Assembly (NCBI GenBank): GCA_022606135.1
Contig: JABYQN010000008.1
Location: 1 to 64,000 of the forward strand
Direction: 5' to 3'
DNA: 64,000 bases
Origin: Fomes fomentarius
Lineage: Eukaryota > Basidiomycota > Agaricomycetes > Polyporales > Polyporaceae
Part shown: one piece after another, positions 10,501 to 22,610 of the stretch
How the letters are laid out: every line of letters starts with the position of its first letter
How positions within the stretch are numbered: the stretch's first letter is position 1
Notes under the pieces: generated by a model
What the model saw: the letters and a program-made list of their open reading frames with translations, nothing else
Told to the model about the DNA's origin: nothing
Database searches by the model: none
Position numbers and translations under genes: made by a program

Positions 10501-13012
10501 AGGCCATGCCGCATGCCACTGTTTCCGACCGAGGGTAATGTGGCCGACAGTTGAATTTGTGATCGCACTGAGGGTAGCCCCACTGGGGAGACCTGGAGTA
10601 TTCTGGTCCAGAATGGAAGCCGGAGGTGGGCATGAGGCGCGGCTGGCCCAGGTCCAATCGAAATCACAGATGACATGCGAGTTAGTTCACGATAATTGAC
10701 ATGTCGCTGTGCAGACCCCGCAAAATGATGCTGACACTGACAGTGAGCAAGCTGGTGCTAGCTAGCTAAGAAACTTCCTTGAGGTCGTCGGTGTCGCTAC
10801 TCGCATTAGTCCAAGGGATGAGATAGGATTAAAGCTTTCTCGTGTTGGCTCTAGCGCAGAGGATGGCGATTGAGACATTCGGACTCTCAAGGCTGTCAGA
10901 GGCTGGTCAGAGGAGTACTAGTCAGAGAGTGCCACTGCACGCTGACAACTCTGCCCAACTATTTGCCTTTATTTGTCGTTGTGGCTGGAACTTGTGCTGC
11001 ACGCCGCACTAGATGCCACCAGCTTGGTGTCTCATGAGATCCAAGCAGCTCACATCAGAGTCTACTAGCACTATGTGCCAGGCAAGGGCCTCAGCCTCCT
11101 CGAATTGAATACGCTACTAGACCAAACTCTCTACACTCTCAGGACTTGATTCGAGGCGACCCCTACAAGATCGGATCCCCCCTACTGACCTATTATTCCA
11201 AAGAGACCGTCAGCGGTAAAATGCAGCCAAGAGTAACACAGCACCTAGGAACCGAATAATAATATGGATCGTTTCTTGTTCGCCCGCCAAAGAGCTGACA
11301 AGGCCCAGGATGTGACATGCCGTCCAGCCTCCGCCGGGCTGCTGCCAGCCGCGTCGGTATATAACCCGAGCAAGTTGACGGACTGCTCTATGGCTAGAGC
11401 TAGAGTGAGGGTGAAGACACGGTACACCTCTTCCTAGTCCATCCTCGTTCATTTGCGACGGACTGTAGCGGACATGCTCAACTCTCAGGTGAGCTCTGAT
11501 ATGATATTGCCCTCTCTGGCCCACTAAAACGGGTACTAACTTGAACAGAGGGCTGTCCTAGACGATGCGGCAGTTGTCAATCCAACTTCTCGTCCTCTCT
11601 AGACGGGAACAACGGCGTGCACGGTTTCACATACCACATCACCATCCCCCTCATCGCGCACGTCGTATGGCATGGCTGGCAATCATACCACGCACGTCTC
11701 ATGCTTTCTGCGTACTCCCCATCTTGCCTAAGACCATCCTCTTTTAGTAGTATCATGATCATGGCCAGCCGCCCCGTCGAGTATAAGCCCACCTGGTGGC
11801 ATCCGACGTTCGCGTCGTGTACCGCTCAGGCTCCTGCCGCTCCCAGTAAGCCGTACCCATTGGACGCAGGGCATATGGTAGATGAGTCAACGCCTTTCCG
11901 GTGAAGTCACCTGTCGGGGACGGGTGACTCGGACTGTGCGGAGCGTGCACGGCGCATTGCAAGGCTGAGCCTCAGAATGGTGAGTCAGTGTTTTTTTGTG
12001 TCGTGGATGCTGAAGCTGACCAACATGGCAGCGACCGCCCACACCGTGATTATCGACTTTGTACTTGCTCTCACCGTACAGGTGCGTGGTATGTCCATCG
12101 TGCGACCTCGGAGAGCAGTACAGAACGCGACAGGAAGGAGAGGGCAGGGAGGAATGGAGATGGGGGTCTGGGCAAGTCTACGTCAACTTGAACTCCCTGC
12201 TCGCAATGCTCAACGCACGGCGATCCCTCCTCCGTAAGCAGCACCAGCAGCGGCGGTGGCAGGCGCAGACCAAACTGGCGTTCCACGACGAGAGCTTTCT
12301 GCACCGCGGTTGAGATCTGAGAGAGCTCGAGAGGAGCGGGTGTGTGTAGTTGGTTCGTTGACACTCGTCACGGTCAATGTCGTCCGGCCGGGGCTCAGCT
12401 CAGTTCAGAGTCTTCAATCCCCCCGCGGCTTCAATTCAAGTCAGGCTATCTCTCACTGGGTTTTCCCCTTTTCCTTTTGTCTGCTCCACCGCATCCTCGT
12501 ATCCCTGCACGCTGCGTTGTGTTCATCTGCACCACAATCCATTTCCACGGACCTCCGAGTCTGTCTCTCTCTGTCTTCCGTGTGCTCGCGGTGGCTTTTT
12601 TGGCGATCCTCAAGTATGGGCCTAGTGTGGTGGGCGGATTGCGCGTTATATATATATGTCCAGTGCTGCTGCAGCCTTTGGTGGGCCAAACGCGGGTTGG
12701 GTCAGTCTGCGAGTTGGCGGTATCGGTATTTGCTCCCTGCTCTTTCTACTATCTCATAATGTCCAGCAGGCTTTGCGTCCTTGTTCCGGTGTTGTCCCTC
12801 GACCTCACACCATCCTAACCTTCCGTACTGTCCACATCCTCTCTTCGTCCGTATCGTACCTTACTTCAAGCGCTTCCCGCTGTAGTGTAGCAGATTTGGC
12901 ATTATTCTTATATTATACAGGCCACTTCATATTAGGCTGCCCAGTGCTGCACACAAGTTATCTCCCACCTACCTTCCATGCTGTGTGCCATCGACAATCA
13001 ACATCACTCTTA
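7506..13012. other. gene-poor region, 5.5 kb
   Basis: I found no recognisable protein family or RNA gene here. CpG content is normal, unlike at 1-3204. It contains the SPA2 upstream region, open frames on both strands of at most about 230 codons with no family resemblance, and pyrimidine-rich tracts at 8300-8800 and 12400-12850. A TATA-like TATATAA lies at about 11357. A spliceable 22-codon frame begins at about 11474 (donor GTGAGC, acceptor AACAG) and is not convincing as a gene. Open frames on the plus strand from about 12650 to 13330 partly oppose NUG1 and are probably shadows. Long non-coding transcripts cannot be excluded. Confidence 0.5.
9781..9947 (+). repeat. imperfect direct duplication, unit about 47 bp
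   Basis: 9781-9827 and 9901-9947 share CGAGAGGA, GTCAACA, GCGA/GAACCGGC and GCGTG blocks in the same order with small indels. The two units are separated by about 73 bases. This is probably an old local duplication; no coding context is visible. Confidence 0.35.
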
Positions 13013-15769
13013 CTATCCCATGAACGTGGCCTCCAGCGAAACATCCTCGTCCACCTCCATCCCCTGCCCGCCCGCACCCGCCACATGCGCATGCACCTTC
13101 TCGAGCTGCGCAGCCCGGTTCGCCGCCCGCCGCGCCTTCTTCGCCTCCCGCTTGAGCACGCGTCGGCCGAGCGGGTTACCGCTCGCCATCGCCCGCCGCG
13201 TGTGCTCATCCAGCGGCGCGTGGTAGTCGGGCACCTCGTGCGAGCGCCGCAGGCGTTTCGGCGCGGGCGGGCGGGTGCGCAAGTCGTCGTTCTCGATCTG
13301 CGTGCGCCCGCGCGCAGTGGAGGTGGATGAGACGGTGGGCGGGACGGAGGCGACGGATGCGGTGGAGGGGCTTCGGGAGCGTTTGCGCGGGATGTGGGGC
13401 GCGAGGTCGTCCGACTCCATTTGCTTCCTGTGGGGTGGGGAGGGACGAGTCAATCTCCGTGTCACATATCGTACATCATACTGCGTTAATCGCAATATTC
13501 CCGCCATGGCAATATAAATCAAGTCATTCGGTCGGGGTCGGAGAGTCCAAGGCCCCAAGCGAAACGCAAACGGAGGTGCGGTCAGCTCCAAGCGGACTTC
13601 GCGTACGATGGATCCGCATTATAAGTATGCATTCATAACCTGGATCCATCGCAAGCGGAGCAAAGCATGCGCGCATCGTTTTTTATGATGTATAATGTCG
13701 CGGGGAGCATCTGTCTTACTGTATTTTAGATCGTTTCGCGCTCGCCGCCCGTATGAGTGAGAAGCATTGGAGATGCGCGAGGGTGCAATTCCGGCGAGAT
13801 CGACACGATGGCGGGCTCGTGAATAATGACGAAATCCCGAAATGCAGAGCACTCGCGAGCAGTGCAAAAGAGTCCGAGTCGGGAAAAATGATAGCAAGTA
13901 CTCACCCATCCTCGTCCATAGACTCCACCCCATCCTCATCCGCTTCTCCCATATGCATCTCGCCGTCAGCCATCTCGGCATCCGCTCCCTGACTTCCACC
14001 GCCAAACGCACCTACGTCCGCCGCGCCGAACAAGCCCTCCAGCATGAACGGCTTGGAGAACTCGGTCACGATCTGCGCCTGGCCGACGTTCTCCGCGCCA
14101 GGCGCGATTGCCATCTGGCTGTTGTCACCAGGGACGGTGGAGGGAATGAGCGACGGGTGGACGTCGGGTGGGCTCGAGAAGTACGGGATCTTTTGGTGGT
14201 TCCAGTCTGTGAGGATCTGGCGCGCTGCGGCGAGGGTGTCGGGGGTGCCGCCCTAGCCGGACGGTTTTTTTTAGCAGCAGCTGTGTGTTGAGGGTGATTC
14301 GACTTACCTTGAGGAGACGGCCGGTCGTGAGCGCGACCATGGTGAGGAACTCGAGCGTGGACGTGTAGTCTTCGACGGTGTAGAGCTTCTTGATCGTCCC
14401 GCGGTCTGTCCGTGCCAGAATCTCCCCGACTATACCATTCCAATGGCGTATCAGCGTGAGCGGCCGCGGATACTCGACGACCGCTTGTATGGGCGGCACG
14501 TACCGATACCGACGGGATCCTCGACGTGCTCCACCTTGACGACATTCCGCAGGAGCACGTTCGTCTTCCTGCTGCTGCTACCTTTCCCGTCGTCGAAATC
14601 GTCTTCATCAAACACAACCCCGGGGGAGTCGATGATCTTGAGCCCGCGCTCGAGCTGCACTGTCTGGAGGTCCTTCGTGTGCCCGGGCTGTGCAGCGACG
14701 GCGCAGACCTTGGAGCGCTTGAGCGAGTTGATGAGACTGCTCTTGCCGACGTTCGGGTACCCGACGATGCCGACGGTGATGCTCTGCGCGGAAGGCTTGT
14801 ACGCTTTGAGTAGGCGGAGGAGCGCGGGCGCGGTCGAGGAGGAGAGGTTTGTGCGTTGGTGCGAGGACGCGGACTTGAAGGGAAGGGTGGGTGTTGTGTG
14901 CCGGAGGTAGCGCAGCCACGCTTGGGCGTTATCGCGCGGAATGAGGTCTGTAGAAGGGTGGACGTGAGTAGGCCTTTGAGGGTCGACTGAGATGCGAGGT
15001 GGAGCGGGAGAGGGTTTGGATGCTTAGAGTCGGAAGGAAGGAAGGAAGCTAAAGTATAGAGTGCTCCAATAGATCGACTTGCGAATCGAGCCCATGCACG
15101 CAAGTAGAAAAGAGAGAGCTACAGTAGAGGAAGGGAAGTGACCGCCTGAACGACCGTACTCACCGACTTTGTTCAGCACGAACACCAGCCGCTTGCCCTC
15201 GCTCTCCCGCCTCCGGACCTCCTCCTCGACGAGCCTGCTCCTGCACCCTTCCGGGTCGCGTGCGTCAAGGACGAGGACGATGATGTCGCTCTCATCGATG
15301 ACCTTGTGCAGGGCGCGAATGTAGTGTCGCCGCAGCTGTTCGTTGGTCTTCGGAGCGGCGCGCGAGGAGGAAGGGTCCATGGTGTATGTATCGTCGTCGT
15401 CCATCGTGGACGAAGAGGCGGCTAAGGCAGCTAGGGAGGAGAGGGTCGGTTCTGAGGCCATCTGCGCATCCGGGTCGTGGCGAGGCGGCTGATCAGGGTT
15501 TTATGAGCCACTGCAGACATTGGATGAGCTGGGAGGGAATCGTACAGGATGAGGATGTTGTTTGGCGGCATTGCGAGTTTTGAGACTAGGAAGGCGAGGT
15601 ACGCCGGGGTCTTTCTTGAGCTCTTTGAGGACGAGGACGATCAGAGATCTACAAAGAGGGAGGGCATGAAAACTTACTGGACTTTGTGGGAACGTCGAAC
15701 TTGCGGTGTTCTGGCTGAGCATAAGCAGCTGTATACCGTGCTCACTGCGTACGCACTATTTGGTGCCAT
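13013..15769 (-). CDS. NUG1: nucleolar GTPase Nug1 (GNL3/nucleostemin family)
   Basis: This is a circularly permuted GTPase needed for assembly and export of pre-60S ribosomes. Exons: 15769-15757, 15710-15678, 15622-15546, 15488-15164, 14947-14504, 14429-14308, 14252-13906, 13427-13013; 1776 nt, 591 residues. G-motifs appear in permuted order: the G4-type NKV(D) at the exon 4/5 junction (FVLNKV, then DLIP), then G1 GYPNVGKSSLINSLKRSK, then G3 DSPGV. The first exon is only 13 bases (ATG plus three codons); splicing gives MAPNKHRKFDVPTKSS, the expected basic nucleolar start. The C-terminus (VPDYHAPLDEHTRRAM..NPLGRRVLK..) is basic and ends in an acidic VDED motif. Intron 7 (13428-13905) is 478 bases, unusually long here. 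The exon 3/4 boundary (15546/15488) is the least certain junction. Confidence 0.9.
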
Positions 15770-16956
15770 CGTCCGACGATCAGAGCGGGGTACAAAGTCG
15801 ACGTCCAAGAGTTGGTCGACTCCAGAAACATTTCTCTACACCTCAAGCTCAAGGCTGGCCGGACCGGGCATCCGAGCGCGCTACAACGGTTATTCAGTCT
15901 CAGGTTTGCTGCATGGATGCCTGCATCTTGATCGTCATTGCATGTTCGTAGATGGTATACCAGACTCAACATTTAGACCCTACAATTGAATTCGTACCTA
16001 CACTTATATTTCTCCCCCATCATGAGAAGCATGCTGTACCCGTTGAAAACCTCAGGCTGTCGATGCATATCCACAGCTCATGTTCTGACCGATGTTCATC
16101 TCTTTTGTTCACACAGAACCCGGATAGTTGAGATTTGGGAACCCTACCCAGCCCACTAACTCAAGTCCGCGAACCCCGCAAGAGCCGCGGCCCAAACCCT
16201 AGAGTGTCAACTCCAACTCCAAATCCTGCGCCTGTGTTCGAGCAAAAAGTCCCCTCCTGTCATACCATTGCACTTGCCTCTACAATGCACACTATGTGAT
16301 CGTGCACTTGAACATCACACCACGAAGCTGTGGCTCATCGCATCCCTGCAGCCTCAAGTTCGCAGTCTTGACACCACAGCCTCCCACAAAGAGAAAGGAG
16401 TCCGCCGAGAAGAGCATCGTTAGGCAAGCCGCAAGGTATGTAACATACGCACATGAACACATGACCGATAGATCCCTGTCCATCGCCCATCGCCCACTAT
16501 CCGTCGTTCGCCATCCCATCATCCACAGTTCATCGTCCACCGCTTGCAGCTCAACGCTTCATCTTTCACTGGCCTATTGCCGTCGTCTCTCCGCACCTGA
16601 ACGCATCACCTCCCTCCTAGTCCACCCGAGCCCGCATCGCACGCTCGCGTATCCCACTCCACCGCGTCGCGTACCGTCGAGGTCGTGAATCGTAGATGAT
16701 GGATCGTGAGTCGTAACGTGAGTCGTATTCGGAGGCGTAGATGTATGGACGACGGCCGGACATGGCACGGGCGAAGAAGAGTGAGGACGCAGCTCAGAAG
16801 GCGGAAGACGGTAGAGCGGGAGATGTAAGACGAGAGAGGGCGGGAGAGGACAAGAAGCAGAAGAAGCGATAAACAAAGAGCGGGAGAGACGAGGTAGAAT
16901 AAGAGAGAAGACAAGAAGACCGGACAGCGAGGGACGCGCGCTCAGTCCCAAGTGCC
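15770..16956. other. intergenic, NUG1 upstream / ERV14 downstream
   Basis: No gene was recognised. The right part (about 16450-16700) is pyrimidine-rich with repeated CATCGCCCAT-like words. The interval contains the NUG1 promoter and the ERV14 3' end. Open frames here are short and lack family features. Confidence 0.5.
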
Positions 16957-17872
16957 TCATTCGCTCTCTTGAATGAGCGCTAGGATCATCCTGTGGAAGG
17001 GTGTCAGTATGCAGGCAGCACGGATCGGCATGAAACGAAGAACGACGAAAACGTGTGCAGCGGAAAAGTGAGGCTGCGCACGGAGTGTCGACGTGGCTGG
17101 TGGGCACAAGGCCAGCACTGGGCGAGTGGGAGGCAGGCGACGCGAGTGCGATAGCGCGAGGAGGGTGACGTAAGAAAATTCATAAATGATGGATCGTGGT
17201 GGAAGTTTGCAAGGGACGAGTGAGGTGGCAGGGGCGAGATGGGCACGTACCTGTAGAGGTAGTAGAAGAAGCTGAGGAGGTAGAAGCCGAGCTTGATGAA
17301 GCTCTCTTTCTTGTGATTTGGGAGGGTGCGGAAGATCTCTGTTGCGTCGTACATGTGATTCCCTCCACGGATCCTAGATGGAGGTGGTAGGTCAGCAAAG
17401 GTCGTAGAGGGAGAGAAAGACGGTTAGGAGTGGAAAGAGGATAGGAACATACTTGTTTACGTTGTAGGCAAGTAGGGGTGCGTTGAGGAGGAAGGCGAAC
17501 CATTGGCCGGAGAGAAGGAAGAGGACAGCAAGGAAAGCATGTGCGATGTTTTCAGGGAGTACGAACTTGATAGATGGGTGGGTGGGTGAGTTGGGAATAA
17601 ACGAGAAGAGAGGGGAGAGCATACCTGGTTGAGTTTGTTACAGAGGTCTATAGGGTTGATGTAGTCACACTCGAGGTCGGAGAACATGATGATCTACGCG
17701 TCGAATAATAAGCAAGGATAGAAGGCTAGGACAAGCTGGACATACGAAAAAGACCATGGTGAAGAGGAGACCGGCAGCCATGAGGACAGAGAAGAGGAAG
17801 AGCCAACCTGGGCAGGGGCGTCAGCTCAGAGTGTGGAGATTATGAAAGGAGAAACAAACCTGCGCCGCCCAT
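16957..17872 (-). CDS. ERV14: Erv14/cornichon ER cargo receptor
   Basis: This is a COPII cargo adaptor that exports transmembrane proteins from the endoplasmic reticulum. Exons: 17872-17860, 17807-17746, 17693-17625, 17565-17453, 17373-17251, 16990-16957; 414 nt, 137 residues, almost exactly the yeast Erv14 length of 138. The protein has the family signature: N-terminal [20 protein letters not shown] membrane span, the [20 protein letters not shown] loop, [37 protein letters not shown], and a last span ending in [16 protein letters not shown]. The first coding exon has 13 bases and encodes MGGA plus one base. All six phases fit. It is divergent from the ALY/REF-like gene. Confidence 0.96.
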
Positions 17873-18143
17873 TGTGTTGGAAGATAGGTGTACAAGGCTT
17901 GGTCGTGTGCGTCGTGCAAGGGCGGGAGGAGGATGAGTAAGGTCGAGAGGTGTGCACGGCGAGGACGATGCTGGCTCACATTAGCGCCCATCACTGCAAG
18001 GCAAGCGAGAGAAACAGACGCCGGTGGCAAGCAGGAGCAAACAGGGCGGTGGCTCAGAACTGAGACCGACGACGACGACGACGGACAACTCTCTGAGCTC
18101 GCTCTCTCTCACTCTCTCCTCACCGTCCTCCGCTCTGTCCTCG
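17873..18143. promoter_or_regulatory. shared divergent promoter of ERV14 and the ALY/REF-like gene
   Basis: Only 271 bases separate the two start codons, so both core promoters must lie in this interval or overlap it. It contains a (GAC)n tract at about 18063-18081 and CT-rich sequence (18090-18135) immediately before the rightward start. I see no clear TATA box, consistent with two housekeeping genes. Confidence 0.6.
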
Positions 18144-19275
18144 ATGGCCTCTCTGCTCGAGCGCATCAGCCTGCCCTCTGGCGCTGTTTCCTCAATTGGC
18201 CCTGTCCGCTCAAAGTCTAACCACGCGTCCTCTGGTCCTTATGTGCGCCCCGTCCCTTGCCTCACCATCAACCGAACACTCACCTCTCTTCCCGCCCTCC
18301 CGCCCCATCCATCTCCTCCGCTTTCTCCTCTACATTCTTTCTTTCTCCGCGTCCTAACAGAACAAGTCCCAGCGACCACCAAAGGGCGACGTCAATGACA
18401 CATGGAAGCACGACCTCTACTCCGAGAACCGCTCACTCAGCGCACGCCTCACCAACGCCCCCGTCGCCCCACCCAAGATGAACTTTGGCGTCGCAGACAA
18501 AGCCTTACGTGATGCTGTAGGCGACAAGGCCGGCCTCTCAATCAAGGGCGCCAGCTCCCGCGGTAATGTCGTTCAAGTCGCCGGCCTCGCAAAGGGCACG
18601 ACCGCAGCAGACGTCGAGGTATGTCTCCTCTTCCCACATCCCATTTTCCTCCCTCTCCTTCCGACTTTCCTTCTCCCTACTCATTGTCCTACCCTCTTAG
18701 GCAATCTTCAAGCGCTGCGGACCTATCACCTCCGCCGTCCTCCACTCCAACTCTCCCGACCCCACCGTCCGTCTGACCTATAAGCATGAAAAAGACGCAC
18801 AAGCCGCTGTCGCAAAGTTCAACGCTCAGCCAGCTGACGGTCGCACCCTTGAAGTGAAGATCGTCGGCGGCGTAAACGCGACCCTCTCCGGCCGCATCGG
18901 TGCCGCGCTCGTCGAGGGCTCCGTCGATGTCCTCATGGGCGACGACCCCAACTCCGGCTCGTGAGTGCTCATTCTCCTTTTGCTGCTTGCTCTCCTTGCT
19001 CTCCCTCTCCACCCCTCTCCTTCCCTTTCCTTCTCCTTGGCATGTACCTCATTCGCTCAACGGCTTTGGCACACAGGAAACTCCGCTCAGACTCCCTCCT
19101 CTCTTCCGACCCCCGCGCACACGTTCTCGTCGCCCCGCCCGGGGCGGATCCCAAGGAGTACACACCACGACCACAAGCTCCCGCCCGCGGACGCGGACGG
19201 GGTGGTGGCAGGGGCAGGGGACGCCGGCGCGGTGGAGGCGGGAACGGTGGGGTGAAGATGGACGTGGATCGGTGA
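18144..19275 (+). CDS. ALY/REF-like RRM protein, mRNA export adaptor
   Basis: This is a probable TREX-type adaptor that binds mRNA and the export receptor in the nucleus. Exons: 18144-18242, 18361-18618, 18701-18960, 19077-19275; 816 nt, 271 residues. TWKHDLYSEN (residues about 47-56) parallels the WQHDLF motif that precedes the RRM in ALYREF. A single RRM follows at about 102-178 (GNVVQVAGL, the RNP2 strand; TVRLTYKHEKDAQAAV, the RNP1/helix region), then a loop ending VEGSVDVLMGDDP. The C-terminus is an RGG-type tail ([17 protein letters not shown]) ending MDVDR. RGG ends are typical of Yra1/Mlo3/ALYREF and bind RNA. It is divergent from ERV14. It could instead be a related RRM family member, so no symbol is assigned. 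Confidence 0.85.
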
Positions 19276-20134
19276 GCGTGCACGCTTCATGCGTCAAGTC
19301 CAATCGTTCCACAGAGCCACGAGGAAATTTTACCCACGTTTTTACCCTCCCTATACGCCAGCTTGCGTCGTCGTGTGACGTTCCTGCGAACCTCTCTTCC
19401 TCCCCCTCCCCTCATGTCGCGTCAGGTTGTCTCTATCACTCTCTGTGCGTTCTATTACCTGTTCTTCTGTGTTGTGTGTTGTGTCTGTTTTCCTGTCCGT
19501 TGCCTAGTCCGTCTGCGTCGTCTGATCTTGTCCCATATCGTATCGCTCCAGTACCGTCCACACTCGCACCCATATGCTTACGATATCCATACACATATAC
19601 TGCCCGCTCTCTCCCCTCATAGCGATAGCCAGCCTGAGTCGTACTTTATACAGCTATAGAGATAGCCCCGGTCTCGACTCACTCGAATCCTGCTCAGTCA
19701 TAGTCTTGCACAATGTACTCTCGAGAGACTGTTGACTGTCGACGATCTTGGACGTTTCTGACTGGTGTTAGTCAGTCGGATCCCATACACTGCGTGTAAG
19801 AGTCCCAGGCCTTACGATATATCAACGGCAAGATCAAGAGCTCGGCGTGACTGCGAAGGCTAAAGTGATATGCGCTCGAATTCTCTGTCGGGTCCAGGAT
19901 GGGACCGGGGAGGTTAAGTCGGCTGCTTCGTGGCCCCGATGATACTATCAATGTTGTCCCATTCAACCGTCGCCGGTGACCACGAACCGGTCAGCCAGAG
20001 GCCCTGAAAATCATACATCCCCTCCATCCATCCATGTCTATTTATCCGCCCCTCCTCCACCTTTCCATTCCCATTCCTCATCTTCCCTTCCCAGACTAGC
20101 CACCCTTCCTTCGCCCTCCTAAACTTTCCCCATC
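19276..20134. other. intergenic, 3' end of RRM gene and epoxide hydrolase promoter
   Basis: No gene was recognised. The left half is T/C-rich 3'-flanking sequence. The last 120 bases before 20135 are pyrimidine-rich (CCATCCATCCATG, CTCCTCCACC), a common basidiomycete core-promoter feature. No TATA box is obvious. Confidence 0.5.
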
Positions 20135-21764
20135 ATGTCCCACTCCGAGAACCCATTCACTCTCAATGTCCCGGACGCTGACCTCGACATCCTTCGCAAG
20201 AAACTCGAACTCGCTCGTTTCCCCGACGAGCTCGACGGTGCTCAATGGGACTACGGTACTCCCCTCGCAGACGTCAAGCGATTCGTAGACCACTGGAAGA
20301 ACACCTTCGACTGGCGCGCCAAGGAGGCCGAGATTAACAAGCTTCCTATGTTCACCCGCGACATTGACGTCGACGGCTTCGGCACACTCAACATCCACTA
20401 CATCCACCAGAAGAGCCAGGTCTCTAATGCCATTCCTCTTCTCTTCGTCCATGGCTGTCAGTTCTTTCGTCCGTCTTCTCTGTCCGAGTTCGAGCTGAAC
20501 CCATCGCCCGTCGCACCTTCCAGGGCCTGGTCACTTCCTCGAAGTCCGCAAGATGCTTCCTCTCTTGACCTCCGCCTCTCCCGACCACCCCAGTTTCCAT
20601 GTCGTCGCCCCGAGTTTGCCTGGTTTTGGTTTCTCCGAGGCGCCCCATGGGCGCGGATTCAAGGGCTTCCAGTACGCGGAGGTCTTAAACAAGCTCATGG
20701 TCGCCCTCGGCTACAACGAGTATGGTGAGTGCATCCCGCGCGCTGCCTTGCCATTCGCTATTATTGACATACTCCGGGTCCGCAGTCTACCAGGCCGGTG
20801 ATTGGGGTCATATCGTACGCATACCGCGTCCCAATCTCTCCCGCACTTAATTCACGTCGTCCTCAGCTCGGAGTCTACACCGTCAACAAGTACGGTCACA
20901 AGCACGTCAAGGCATGGCACTCCAATATGCCTCTGTACGTTCTCTTCCTCCCCTACTCTGCTGCCAGTCACTCGACCAACTTACACATGGTGGCCCGCCT
21001 GGTGCAGGTACCGTCAACCCTCGCTCTTCACCGCGCCTCTTCAATTTATTGAGCTCCTCACGATGCCGTTCAACAAAGGTCTCAAGGAATTAATCAACAC
21101 CTTGCTCAGGACGCGCAAGACTAGCATGGGCTACCTCGCCATCCAGTCCACCAAACCGCAGACACTCGGATACAGTCTCGCCGACTCGCCCGTCGGCCTG
21201 CTCGCGTGGATATACGAAAAACTCGCCAGGGCGAGTGACAATTACCCATGGACTGAGGACGAAGGTCGGTACCCCCCTCTCCTTCACTTCAGCGATCAAT
21301 TTCTGCGTGTCGGATGCTGAACACGTGGCCATACGCGCAGTACTCGAGTGGATTTCAATCTACTGGTTCTCCCGCGCAGGCCCGTCTGCCTCGTCATTCA
21401 TCTACTACGAAGTTTTGGAGGGCGGGCTCGCGAAGGATTGGTGGGACACCACGACCTGGACGTCCGTCCCGCTCGGCGTGTCGCACTTTGCCAAGGAGCC
21501 GCTCCGTGTCCCAGAATCGTACGTCTCCTCGCCGTCCGCTCGTGTTTCACAGTCACCTATTGACGCTGTACAAGGTGGGCACATCTCCTCGGCAAGGTCG
21601 TGTTCCAAGCACGGCACGAGAAAGGCGGCCACTTCGCCGCGTTCGAGGAGCCCGAGGCGCTTGCGGGCGATCTCAGGAAGATGTATGGCAAGGGTGGGCC
21701 GGCGTACGCCGTCGTCCCAGGCAAGGATGGTTACAACAGTGATCTATCGACGGCGAAACTGTAG
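20135..21764 (+). CDS. epoxide hydrolase, EHN type (alpha/beta hydrolase)
   Basis: The enzyme hydrolyses epoxides to diols by a covalent alkyl-enzyme mechanism. Exons: 20135-20456, 20524-20724, 20786-20814, 20867-20934, 21008-21264, 21341-21518, 21575-21764; 1245 nt, 414 residues, the usual size for EHN-containing microsomal-type hydrolases. Residues about 5-105 form the EHN N-terminal domain ([20 protein letters not shown]). The oxyanion-hole motif HGWP (residues 106-109) is rebuilt across intron 1. The nucleophile is D180 in AGDWGH, the general base H371 in [12 protein letters not shown]. There is no signal peptide, and I see no strong N-terminal membrane anchor, so it may be soluble. Exon 3 is only 29 bases. 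Likely roles are detoxification or lipid-epoxide metabolism (inference). Confidence 0.9.
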
Positions 21765-22610
21765 TCGGCTCGTCGTAAGTAGCCATCTTTCTTCTGTACG
21801 GATCGGCTAGAGTGTCAAAGTCCGACCGGATCAGACTACACGACTTGCGAAGGGAAGCCACAGTGTACATTGGTGGCTTGAAGTGAATTATTAGGGCAGT
21901 CGGTGCTTGGGGTATTCTGTCGGATATTCCCCGTTATGTCTGCGATCAGGCCTCTCAACGCCAGAATTGCTCATCTATGCTAACAGCACCTGTTCGCCTT
22001 CCCGATTGACAGGCAGCCATACTACGCATAGTGAATGCGAAATGTACGATAGTTGAGAGGTGAGGGGGAATGACGGGTAAATGACTTGTACTAGTAGCTG
22101 TCACTCACTCACCTTTTTGCCGTCTTCAATTGTTCTCGGGGATCGGTATGTTGTTTTATCTTTATTCTCCAGATACATAACGCGACACTCGTTTCAACTG
22201 CTAGCTGCGAGCAGGTTGAGGGCCAAGTGCCACACTAGTCGTGAAAGAACCCAGCGGCATTGGCCAACGAGCTACCCTGGCATGCATGTGACTTCTTGGG
22301 TGCGCTCGTAGAGTCGTACTCAATAGGGAGAATGTCTTCGAGCGTCCGCCCCAATGGTTGTTGTTCGTGGATTGGAGGGGCTCAGAGCAAGACAACTGGC
22401 CCGCAAGACATCTGATTGCTCGAGTCAGATATACAGACTGGATATCAACCCTGCAACGGTGAATAGTCGAGAAAGTACGGGACGGACAACGCAACATACA
22501 ACTTATCATACTTCTACTATTATCGTACATCTGACCAAGTTTCGCGAAATTCCTACACACTTTGATCTAGTGATGAATCCCGAGTGCGTCCGAACACACT
22601 TTGGCTTGCC
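21765..22610. other. intergenic between convergent genes
   Basis: This holds the 3' flanks of the epoxide hydrolase (+) and the MFS permease (-). I see no gene, repeat or RNA in it. Confidence 0.5.

Noticed and set aside
11474..11640. Spliceable 22-codon frame downstream of a TATA-like site
   Set aside because: Too short, no family resemblance and no CaaX end that would suggest a mating pheromone.
12656..13330. Plus-strand frame of 224 codons
   Set aside because: Its right part lies antisense to the well-supported NUG1 last exon and its left part is pyrimidine-rich non-coding DNA.
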